The notes beneath the pieces were generated by a model, which saw only the letters and a program-made list of their open reading frames with translations, was not told the DNA's origin and searched no databases. 64,000 nucleotides of DNA from Lacipirellula limnantheis (GTDB lineage Bacteria > Planctomycetota > Planctomycetia > Pirellulales > Lacipirellulaceae). Location: contig NZ_CP036339.1 in the NCBI RefSeq assembly GCF_007746075.1, positions 806,001 through 870,000 on the forward strand, written 5' to 3'. Positions within the stretch are counted from its first letter, which is position 1, and each line of letters begins with the position of its first letter. Both the position numbers and the translations under genes were made by a program. Below, in pieces: positions 29,608 through 37,191 of the stretch.

Positions 29608-30969
29608 TTACTCCGCCTTGGCGTCGGCCCCAGCGGCGGGCCAGGCAACGTCGATCCAAACGAGTCGATGGTCCGAACTCGGGAAGGGGTGAACGCCGAC
29701 CAGCTTGAACAGCGGATCGTCGCTCCGCGGCCAGAACACCCCCGCGTCGCTGACCGCGAGATCGGTCGACGGCAGCACATAGTCGATGCGCAAATTGCCA
29801 GGGCCGGGCGCATCGGCGGGGTCGCAGGTATCGTGGGCCGGATCGCCGCGATGCCGGGCATTCGCTCCCCCTTGCAATTGGGCCTGTTCGGCGGCGCCGG
29901 GGCTCGCCGGCGGGGGGTAGTTGAGGATTTGCGGTGCGCCCAGCAACGCGGCGATTCCCGTTGGGCCGTCGCCGTCGTGCGGATCGCCATTGAGGTCGCC
30001 GAGGATCACAAACACGGGGTGGTTGGGGGCGGGACGCCCCGGCTCGCTGGGAACAGCTGCCGTCAGGCCCCCTTTTTTCCCGTTGTCGTCATAGATGTAA
30101 GCACCTTGCGGCGCGGGCCCTGTGTAGTCGAGCCAAAAGCGGACTTCGTCGTGATTGCGGCGTCCGTTGCGATCTTCCGCGCCGTCGAATGTCGGCGGCG
30201 TCGGGTGCGAAGCCAGGATGTGGATCGTTCGTCCCTCGACGTTGATCGGCACGTCCCAGTGGCTCTTTGATGAAAGGGGAAACTGTTCCAGCACGTCCGT
30301 GGAGTACCAATCATGCGGTTCGGGGGTCGCCGGATTGTCGGGAAGCTGCGCATGGGGCATGTCTCGCCACCGGAAGTTCTGAAATGTCCTGACAGCGGCG
30401 TCGTCGATTGGATACTTCGAAAGTATCGCCATGGCGTATTGTCCGTGGTAACGCCCGTAACCCCAGGCGTCAGCGGCGTAGTCATCGCTGTTCGGCTCGG
30501 CGTCGACGGCGCCATTGCGGCCGAGGTCGAAACCGGAGTGGCGCCCGGTATTTGACGGCGCGCGAAACCGGTGCGCAAATTCGAGAGGCTCGGCGGGGCC
30601 CGCCGGCGACTGCGAAACGTTCTGCGGGACGGCGAGGTATTTTTCGCAGAAGGTGCGTAGCACTTCGCGTTGCGGATCGTCATCGATTTCGTTGACAAGG
30701 ATCAAATCAGGGCGAACTCGCTGAATAATCTCGGCGAGATGCTGAGCCTGCGAATCGTCGCCTGATTGCAACCGGGCGAGGATTTCCCCCCCATTTTGGC
30801 CGTACAGGGAGAGATTGAATGTGGCGATGCGCAAGCCTTCAGCAGCTTGGCATGCGGAGGCAAAGGCCGTCAGCCCGGTCGTCGCGATGAAAAACAGTGC
30901 GATGGTGCGAGTCCTAACCGCTTGGCGACAAGAGGTTTGGACAATTGCAGGATTGATGAAAGTCGGCAT
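29608..30969 (-). CDS. Secreted endonuclease/exonuclease/phosphatase (EEP) protein
   Basis: A 453-residue protein with an N-terminal hydrophobic export segment ending about Ala-Cys-Gln-Ala-Ala near residue 43. The EEP metal-dependent phosphoesterase motifs are all visible in order: LRIATFNLSLYG (Asn), DLILVNEIDDD (Glu), ILASHPTPPTFDG, FVILGDLNGDPHD (Asp/Asn), LRIDYVLPS (Asp) and SSDHRLVWIDV (Asp/His). It therefore probably cleaves phosphodiester or phosphomonoester bonds outside the cytoplasm; the substrate is unknown. Unlike the EEP proteins at 37-41 kb it has no dockerin or PEP-CTERM tail, so it should be soluble or periplasmic. It is monocistronic. Confidence 0.85.
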   Translation of the reverse strand: MPTFINPAIVQTSCRQAVRTRTIALFFIATTGLTAFASACQAAEGLRIATFNLSLYGQNGGEILARLQSGDDSQAQHLAEIIQRVRPDLILVNEIDDDPQREVLRTFCEKYLAVPQNVSQSPAGPAEPLEFAHRFRAPSNTGRHSGFDLGRNGAVDAEPNSDDYAADAWGYGRYHGQYAMAILSKYPIDDAAVRTFQNFRWRDMPHAQLPDNPATPEPHDWYSTDVLEQFPLSSKSHWDVPINVEGRTIHILASHPTPPTFDGAEDRNGRRNHDEVRFWLDYTGPAPQGAYIYDDNGKKGGLTAAVPSEPGRPAPNHPVFVILGDLNGDPHDGDGPTGIAALLGAPQILNYPPPASPGAAEQAQLQGGANARHRGDPAHDTCDPADAPGPGNLRIDYVLPSTDLAVSDAGVFWPRSDDPLFKLVGVHPFPSSDHRLVWIDVAWPAAGADAKAE

Positions 30970-31445
30970 GTCATTGAATCCGCAAGTAGCCTGCTGAGTT
31001 TCGCCCAGCGACGTGTGACGCCAGCATGATGTCGAGGGAATTTAGAGGTGAAAATGCTTTCGCCAAAGTCAAGCCGGGGTTAACCTAATAGCGGCGGCGG
31101 CGGCGCTGCGTCCGTTTGGTACGATCCCACCTCGATGAAGCATTCTACGAAGTCCGCCAGTACGCGCGCCATTTCTTCGCATTGACTTCACCGCGTCTAA
31201 AACAATTGACGCGACGATGAGGTCGGGCTCGAAATGTTCTTGCACCGCTCAAGTTTGACGGCGGCGCAATTAGAAATACGGCCAACTGGCATTGAGATCC
31301 TTACTCACTTACAAAGCGCCCATCCAAACCGCTGGTTGCGCAATTAAAAGACACTCGACCACGAGCGTGAATCGTCAGGTCGCGCAAAACTCAAAAACAG
31401 CATCAGAGATCGATACAAAGTTTCGAGGTCAACAAGAGGATTACG
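30970..31445. other. Divergent intergenic region, relatively AT-rich, no gene seen
   Basis: These 476 bases separate the EEP gene from the first gene of the PEP-CTERM island. The part after 31190 is AT-richer than most of the window and probably contains the island promoter. The only clear signal is AGAGGA at 31435-31440, the ribosome-binding site for the next gene. Confidence 0.5.
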
Positions 31446-33254
31446 ATGAGGAAGACAATCGTGCAAGTGAAGACAGGAATTCTGCTGACATTCTATACGA
31501 TCGCTCTGATCTCAACCGCGGCGGCCGCGCCATCTGGCGGATTCTTGGCAGTAATGAATGAAAGCGGAAATAACTCGGACTCGCGTCTGGCAATTACGTT
31601 CTTTGACGTCGACGAGTTTGATCAAGGGCCGCTCTTCAGCGTCTTCATTGGCTATGAACGACCTGGAAATCGTCGCGAGTTGAGTGCGATCGAAGCAGAT
31701 CCGGTGACGGGCGACATCTACATCGTAGGTTTCGACAGCGGAACTCCTGGAGCTGTTGATAACCTGGGGACACCGGCGGAACTCACGGACGACGATTCCT
31801 CCGGTGATTACGATCTCTATAAAATCGACTTTGCATCGCTCTACGGAAATTGGGAAACGAACTACAAAGGGAAGGATGTTCGCGCTTTGGGCTTAGTCGA
31901 TCCTCTCTCTCCCGCTCCAACGGGCAGCAAAGGGGCGGCCAATACTGACTATGTGACGTACGCTCCAACTACCGTTAGCTCCACGATTACGTTCACGCAC
32001 GAAGCTACGCATAGTAACGCGGTGACGCTGGCGAGCTCGGTCGTGAAGATCGGCGAGATCAATCGCAATCAGAATCCCGACGCCGCGCCCTTTTGGCAGG
32101 CTGACCTTGAGTTTGTCGATTCGCAGACGTTGTTCATACTCGACGATTCAAACGAAGCCACTGCCAACGACAATGCCGCAAACGATCACGCTTACCGGAT
32201 GATTAAGCGAGTTTCGACCTCTCCTGGCCTCGCAACTTCGAATAACGACGTCGGCGGCTACAACAACACGACGACTCAGTCCTGGGAGTCGAGTCGCGCT
32301 GGATTGGTGAATCTCGATACCGTCGCTGGCGTGCCGACGGGTCACAGCGAGCCGCAAGACTCCGCATTTTACACCGATCCCGTAACCGGAGTTCGCGGCG
32401 CCTGGGTCATGGAACGCGATGGTGGCGGCGACGACGTTGCCTTTTTCCAAGTCACCCCGGCAGGCGCCGGTGTTGGCTATCGTCCGTTTAGCACTGGTGA
32501 AACAGCGTTTGCCCTCGACAACGATCCATTTGTGGATGCCACCACGAATGATGGATTTGGCGACAAGATCTTCGTTGACCAAGACTCGGGCGACTTGATC
32601 ATGATTGAAAGCAGCTTCGGTGATCCAACGCCGGGGGAAGTCGGCGTTATCCGTCGCGAAGTTCTTTCGTACGACAATGGCAGCGGACAAATCGAGTTTG
32701 GCGCGTGGAGCCCGAAGGTCATTCTCAATCCGGTAAAGGATCCAGCGAGCGAGGCGGGCGTTTTCTTTGAGCGGGGCTATTTCTCGTCTTACGACAGCGT
32801 AAACGACAAAGTCTACTTTTACGAGCCGGGGAATAGCCCTGATTTCGAGATGGAAGTCTACGTCCTCGACCTCGCTACGGGGTTGACGACGTCGTTCTTA
32901 AACGTCGACGATAGCGTAAGCCTGTTTACGACGGCGACTTCGGCGACGCACGGAGACAAAGGGGCGTTTTTCTCCATCGGCGCAGTCGCAACTGACGACG
33001 CCGACTTCGATAATGACAACGACGTCGACGGCAACGATTTCCTGATCTGGCAGCGCGGATTCAGCGTCGGCAACAACAACGCCACGGGCGACGCCGATGG
33101 CAACGGGGTTGTCGATGGCGCCGACCTGGCTGTCTGGAAGTCGCAGTTCGGCGCCGCCGCGGCGGCCGCCGTTGGGTCTGTGCCCGAACCAGCGACGCTG
33201 GCAATGGGTACGCTGGGTTGCTTGGCTCTCGCGGCCGCCCGTCGCCGCCGTTAG
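31446..33254 (+). CDS. PEP-CTERM protein with dockerin-like repeat, function unknown
   Basis: A 602-residue protein with an ideal ribosome-binding site and a signal peptide (about 1-27, ending in an Ala run). Residues 30-510 form one large beta-rich region with many Asp/Gly turns, suggestive of a propeller (for example SAIEADPVTGDIYIVGFDSG and KIFVDQDSGDLIMIESSFG); I do not recognise a family. The dockerin-like repeat is at about 519-573 (ADFDNDNDVDGNDFLIWQRG and DADGNGVVDGADLAVWKSQF). The PEP-CTERM signal starts near 577 (VPEP, hydrophobic helix, final RRRR). It is the first of five consecutive PEP-CTERM genes and is followed by a strong terminator, so it is an independent transcript. Confidence 0.88.
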   Translation: MRKTIVQVKTGILLTFYTIALISTAAAAPSGGFLAVMNESGNNSDSRLAITFFDVDEFDQGPLFSVFIGYERPGNRRELSAIEADPVTGDIYIVGFDSGTPGAVDNLGTPAELTDDDSSGDYDLYKIDFASLYGNWETNYKGKDVRALGLVDPLSPAPTGSKGAANTDYVTYAPTTVSSTITFTHEATHSNAVTLASSVVKIGEINRNQNPDAAPFWQADLEFVDSQTLFILDDSNEATANDNAANDHAYRMIKRVSTSPGLATSNNDVGGYNNTTTQSWESSRAGLVNLDTVAGVPTGHSEPQDSAFYTDPVTGVRGAWVMERDGGGDDVAFFQVTPAGAGVGYRPFSTGETAFALDNDPFVDATTNDGFGDKIFVDQDSGDLIMIESSFGDPTPGEVGVIRREVLSYDNGSGQIEFGAWSPKVILNPVKDPASEAGVFFERGYFSSYDSVNDKVYFYEPGNSPDFEMEVYVLDLATGLTTSFLNVDDSVSLFTTATSATHGDKGAFFSIGAVATDDADFDNDNDVDGNDFLIWQRGFSVGNNNATGDADGNGVVDGADLAVWKSQFGAAAAAAVGSVPEPATLAMGTLGCLALAAARRRR

Positions 33255-33293
33255 GCCTGCACCCGCAGGTGCGATTTCGATCTCGGATATTGA

Positions 33294-33325
33294 CGCCTCG
33301 GCCGACAACGGCCGAGGCGTTTTTT
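33294..33325 (+). terminator. Intrinsic terminator
   Basis: A perfect 11-base stem (CGCCTCGGCCG, 33294-33304; CGGCCGAGGCG, 33309-33319) with the four-base loop ACAA is followed by six T residues (33320-33325), 40 bases after the stop of the upstream PEP-CTERM gene. Confidence 0.95.
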
Positions 33326-33683
33326 AATGCGCCGCGGCGCGACCCGCTCGAATCTTTTACTGCTGTAGAGGAAAAGAAGCAAGTTTCTTCTCGTCTTCAC
33401 AATCGGCGATTATACTAAGCGACGCGTAACCAACCGCCCCGCGTTGCCCGCCGCCGGCAACATGCCTACCCCCGCCCCAGCGTCTCCCCTCCTGGGAGGC
33501 GCGCCGCCCGACCGCGGCTTTCTTAGGGGCGTGCCGATCGCCGTGGACAGCATAGCCTTCTGGCGGAGGCGCCCGCCGTTATCGCGTGGGTGAACGAAGA
33601 CGATTGCCAGTCGAAGCGGCCGATTCGCACGGCGCTGAACGCATCGCTGAACATCCGAATTCGTGGTAAGTGAGGAGAGCATG
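33326..33683 (+). other. Leader region of the first lamin-tail gene
   Basis: These 358 bases between the terminator and the next start contain no recognised gene. They end in the GAGGAG ribosome-binding site at 33672-33677, and a promoter for the next gene is expected here because of the terminator upstream. Confidence 0.45.
33672..33677 (+). promoter_or_regulatory. Ribosome-binding site choosing ATG 33684
   Basis: GAGGAG lies six bases before the ATG at 33684 and only three before the adjacent ATG at 33681, so the second ATG is the better start. A GTG at 33663 would lie upstream of the site. Confidence 0.6.
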
Positions 33684-35342
33684 ATGAGCCGATTTCGCTG
33701 GAAGTTGATCACGGGCAGTCTGTCGGTCGCGGCAGTCGCGGCGCTGACGACCGCCGCCCACGCGCAACTAGTGGTGACGGAAATCCTGGCCAACCCCATT
33801 AGCGCGGGGGACACGACCTGGGAATGGATTGAAGTGAAGAATACGGGCGCGACGCCCATCAATCTCGACGGCTACGTCGCCGCGAAGCTCAACGAGAATC
33901 CGAACACCGTCGCCGACATTAGCAGCTTTGTCGCCGCCAATACAATCGTCCCCGCCAATTCGGTGGCCGTGATCTACAATGGCGCGTCGACCAACTACGT
34001 TGATCAACTGTTTCGCGATGCTTGGGGGCTCTCTGCCAGCGTGCCGTTGATTGCGGCCAACGGCTTTCCGGCGCTGAGCAATAGCGGAAGCAATCGCAAT
34101 TTCGGCTTTTGGCCCGACGTCGCGTCCTACAATGCGGTGCTGGTGGATAGTGGCGCGGGGCCGAAAGTCTCCAGCTACGCCGGCTCTGCGTTCAACATCG
34201 ACTATGCCACCGGCTTTCCGCCCATCGGCAGCGGCAGCAGCGCTCCGTCGTGGCAGTGGAACGGAACAGGCGGCTACCAGGACGGTGCGAACTGGGCCGC
34301 GAGCGTTAGCGGCGTCGGCGGCGCCGTCACTAGCGTCCCCGTCAACGCGGTATCGCCGATCAATAACGTCGCCGACGTCGCAAACCCCGGACAGGTTCCC
34401 GCGGGACCGGCGACGGCCGGGCTGCTGATCTCGGAAATCATGTTCGACCCGGCTTCGACCGAGCCGAACTGGGAATGGGTCGAGATTTTCAACAACACGG
34501 GCGCGGCCATCAACTTCGCGTCGACGCCGTACTTTCTGCACGACGATGACGGCACGGATCTCGCCAGCGCGAACGTCACCTCCGGCACGGTGGCGAATGG
34601 CCAGGCCGCCGTATTGTTCAATAGCGCGATCACGCTACAGAACATGATCGACGCCTGGGATCCGGGCGGCGCCAACGGCACGTTGTTTATTCCCGTGGCG
34701 AACTTCCCCTCGTTGGCCAACGCCGGCGATGCCGTCGCCCTGTGGGACAGCGCCGCTGACTACAATCTGGACGCGGCCAATGTTTCTGGCCGCGGCACGG
34801 CTAATGCCGTGTCGGTGGTCAACTTCGTCGAAGCCGGACCGCCGGCGACGCCGACCGGATGGCCCGATTCAAATAACAGCGCCTCGATCTATCTGACGAG
34901 CTTGACCAACGACCCCGCGCAAGGGGCCAGCTGGATTGACAGCTTTGCGGGCGACGGGCTTTCGGCCAACGCTCAGGCCGTGAACGCGGTTCAGGCGATC
35001 CATCCCGGCGGCGACGTCGGCAGCCCCGGCTCGTTTGGCGCGGTCGCGCCGGTTAACGACGCTGATTTCAACAACGATGGCATCGTCAACGGCGCCGACT
35101 TCTTGATCTGGCAGCGCGGCTTCGGCACGGGAACGACCAACGCCATGGGCGACGCCGATGGCAATGGCCTAGTTAACGGTCTCGATCTGGCTGAATGGAA
35201 GCTCAAATTCGGCGGCGCCCCCGCGGTGGCAGCCGTCGGGGCTGTTCCCGAGCCGACAGGTCTGGCCTTGGCGGCTTTAGCGGCGTTGTACGGGACAGCC
35301 GTTATTTCCGGTGGCCGTCGGCAAGTGACTATGGTATCTTAA
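33684..35342 (+). CDS. PEP-CTERM surface protein with two lamin-tail domains and dockerin-like repeat
   Basis: A 552-residue protein. The signal peptide ends at Ala-His-Ala27. Two lamin-tail (LTD) immunoglobulin-like domains follow: one from about 29 (LVVTEILANP, WEWIEVKNTGATPINLDGY) and one from about 245 (GLLISEIMFDPAS, WEWVEIFNNTGAAINF). A dockerin-like pair of calcium loops is at about 457-510 (DADFNNDGIVNGADFLIWQR and DADGNGLVNGLDLAEWKLKF). The PEP-CTERM signal begins VPEPTGLALAALAALYG. Bacterial LTDs are adhesive or DNA-binding modules, often in extracellular nucleases. The next gene is a clear paralogue. Terminators before and after make it a separate transcript. Confidence 0.88.
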   Translation: MSRFRWKLITGSLSVAAVAALTTAAHAQLVVTEILANPISAGDTTWEWIEVKNTGATPINLDGYVAAKLNENPNTVADISSFVAANTIVPANSVAVIYNGASTNYVDQLFRDAWGLSASVPLIAANGFPALSNSGSNRNFGFWPDVASYNAVLVDSGAGPKVSSYAGSAFNIDYATGFPPIGSGSSAPSWQWNGTGGYQDGANWAASVSGVGGAVTSVPVNAVSPINNVADVANPGQVPAGPATAGLLISEIMFDPASTEPNWEWVEIFNNTGAAINFASTPYFLHDDDGTDLASANVTSGTVANGQAAVLFNSAITLQNMIDAWDPGGANGTLFIPVANFPSLANAGDAVALWDSAADYNLDAANVSGRGTANAVSVVNFVEAGPPATPTGWPDSNNSASIYLTSLTNDPAQGASWIDSFAGDGLSANAQAVNAVQAIHPGGDVGSPGSFGAVAPVNDADFNNDGIVNGADFLIWQRGFGTGTTNAMGDADGNGLVNGLDLAEWKLKFGGAPAVAAVGAVPEPTGLALAALAALYGTAVISGGRRQVTMVS

Positions 35343-35386
35343 GATCGCCAGAGCGGAGAGCCCTGGTCCTTTCTCTGATGACGGAA

Positions 35387-35425
35387 CATCGGCCTCGCCG
35401 CCCGCGGCGAGGCCGATGTTTTTTT
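35387..35425 (+). terminator. Intrinsic terminator
   Basis: A 14-base perfect stem (CATCGGCCTCGCCG, 35387-35400; CGGCGAGGCCGATG, 35405-35418) with a four-base loop is followed by seven T residues (35419-35425), 45 bases after the first lamin-tail gene. Confidence 0.95.
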
Positions 35426-35449
35426 ACAGGCATCGCGTGGGGGGAAGCC

Positions 35450-37090
35450 ATGGTTCCAGCGTCGACGCGTGAGCGTACTGATTGGTGCAGAATTGCAGCG
35501 TTCGTGACTGTTCTGGCAGCGGGGATTCACGAGAGCGGCCATGCCCAGCTCGTGGTGACCGAGGCGATGGTCAATCCGAAAAGCGCCGATGATGCGGTTT
35601 GGGAATGGATCGAGGTTCGCAATGAGGGGCAGACGCCGGTGGACCTCAACGGCGCCCTCTTCGCCAAGCTGGGTGAAGTGGAGAACACCAAGGCGGACGT
35701 GTCGACGGTCACGGCCGCCAATACCATTATCCCCGCGGGCGGCATGGCCGTGCTGTACGATGGGGACGGCAGTGCGTTCAACGACCAGTTGTTCCGACAA
35801 GCGTGGAGTCTTGGCGCCGGCGTGCCATTGATCGCCGTCGACGGCTTCCCGGGACTTGCCAACAGCGGCACAGGTCGCAACTTCGGCCTCTGGCTCGACG
35901 CCGCGTCGTACGCCCAGTCGCTGGCCGACGATGGCCAGGGAACGCAGCGCGTCAGCAGCTTTGCGGGCGCGGCCTGCAATCTCGACTACAGCGTCGGATT
36001 CCCGTCGGTGAGCGTCAACGGGGCCTCGATCGCGTGGAACGGCCTCGGCGCCTATGGCGATGGCGCCAATTGGGCGGTCACGGCCGCCGGCAGCGGCGTG
36101 ATTACCAGCGTCCCAGTGATCGCTCCGGGCACGCCGGTGAACAACCCGCTCGACATCGGCAATCCGGGCCGGGTGGCGCCAGGCTCGGCGACGCCGGGGC
36201 TGCTAATTAGCGAAATTATGTACGACCCCGCGTCGCCCGATGGAACGTGGGAATGGGTCGAACTCTACAACAACACGGGCGCGACAATTAACTTTGGCGC
36301 CACGCCCTACGTGTTTCACGACACCACGACCAGCGATGGCGGCGATTTGACGGCGGCGAACATCGCCAGCGGAGTGCTCGGCCAAGGAAAGACTGCCGTC
36401 CTCTTCAAGAGTGGACTCAATATCGACCAGATGAAGTCGGCGTGGGACCCAGGCAATGCCCTCGGCACGCTGTTTATCCCAGTCGATGATTTTCCCTCGC
36501 TCAATAACAGCGGCGATACCATTGCCGTCTGGGATAGCCTCGCAGATTACTTGATCGACGCAGCGAGCACGACGCCCAGCCGTACGACAACCCAAGCAAT
36601 CACGTCGCTCACGTACGATGACTCCGCACCGTGGCCAACCACGACCAGCCGACAATCGATCCACCTCGTCAATCTGGCCAGCCCGGCGAGCAATGGCGCG
36701 AGTTGGGCGCGCAGTGTTCTGGACGATCTGGCGGGCTCGGCGAACGCGGCCCAAGTTTTCGACAGCGTCGCAATCCACCCAGGCGGCGACCTCGGGACGC
36801 CGGGGACGTTTGGGGCCGCCGAGACGACCATCGACGCCGACTTCAACAACGATGGCATCGTCAACGGCGCCGATCTGTTGATTTGGCAGCGCGGTTTCGG
36901 CGTTGGCGTCAGTCGTGCCGCGGGTGATGCCGACGGCGACGGCGCCGTGAACGCGGCCGACCTCGCTTGGTGGAAATCCACATTCGGAACCCCTTTTGGC
37001 GCCGCCGTTGCAATTCCGGAACCAACGGCGATCGTAATCGGCGGCACCTTGTTTCCCGTGCTGGCGAAGCGCCGACGAGGCGCCAACTAG
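35450..37090 (+). CDS. PEP-CTERM surface protein with two lamin-tail domains and dockerin-like repeat (paralogue)
   Basis: A 546-residue paralogue of the preceding gene. The ATG at 35450 is chosen because a GGGGGGAAG run lies immediately upstream and the terminator precedes it; the frame is open back to 35195, inside the previous gene. Signal peptide ends near Gly-His-Ala32. Lamin-tail domains start near 34 (LVVTEAMVNP, WEWIEVRNEGQTPVDLNG) and 250 (GLLISEIMYDPASP, WEWVELYNNTGATINFG). The dockerin-like repeat starts near 463 (DADFNNDGIVNGADLLIWQR), and a PEP-CTERM variant beginning IPEPTAIVIGG ends with a basic run. The tandem arrangement indicates gene duplication. Confidence 0.87.
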   Translation: MVPASTRERTDWCRIAAFVTVLAAGIHESGHAQLVVTEAMVNPKSADDAVWEWIEVRNEGQTPVDLNGALFAKLGEVENTKADVSTVTAANTIIPAGGMAVLYDGDGSAFNDQLFRQAWSLGAGVPLIAVDGFPGLANSGTGRNFGLWLDAASYAQSLADDGQGTQRVSSFAGAACNLDYSVGFPSVSVNGASIAWNGLGAYGDGANWAVTAAGSGVITSVPVIAPGTPVNNPLDIGNPGRVAPGSATPGLLISEIMYDPASPDGTWEWVELYNNTGATINFGATPYVFHDTTTSDGGDLTAANIASGVLGQGKTAVLFKSGLNIDQMKSAWDPGNALGTLFIPVDDFPSLNNSGDTIAVWDSLADYLIDAASTTPSRTTTQAITSLTYDDSAPWPTTTSRQSIHLVNLASPASNGASWARSVLDDLAGSANAAQVFDSVAIHPGGDLGTPGTFGAAETTIDADFNNDGIVNGADLLIWQRGFGVGVSRAAGDADGDGAVNAADLAWWKSTFGTPFGAAVAIPEPTAIVIGGTLFPVLAKRRRGAN

Positions 37091-37126
37091 TTGCCGGTTT
37101 TGCTCTGGCAGCCTTTAATGGATTCG

Positions 37127-37172
37127 GGCCGTACTCTTCACCATGCGATCGGCGGAGAGTACGGCCATTTTT
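37127..37172 (+). terminator. Intrinsic terminator with a long loop
   Basis: GGCCGTACTCT (37127-37137) pairs perfectly with AGAGTACGGCC (37156-37166) across an 18-base loop and is followed by five T residues (37168-37172). It ends the second lamin-tail transcript. Confidence 0.85.
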
Positions 37173-37178
37173 GTTGCC

Positions 37179-37182
37179 GGAG
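37179..37182 (+). promoter_or_regulatory. Ribosome-binding site supporting a TTG start
   Basis: GGAG ends nine bases before the TTG at 37192. The frame is open back to 36967, but upstream starts lie within the previous gene or the terminator, so the TTG is preferred. Confidence 0.55.
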
Positions 37183-37191
37183 ATTGGAATT

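Noticed and set aside
35195..35449. N-terminal extension of the second lamin-tail gene
   Set aside because: It overlaps the previous gene and a strong terminator, and would bury the signal peptide.
33294..37172. Possible CRISPR-like or regulatory array from the three hairpins
   Set aside because: The stems differ in sequence and spacing and each sits just after a stop codon with a T-run, so they are ordinary terminators.
36967..37191. N-terminal extension of the first PEP-CTERM EEP gene
   Set aside because: It would start inside the previous gene and cross an intrinsic terminator; the TTG at 37192 follows a GGAG and opens a normal signal peptide.
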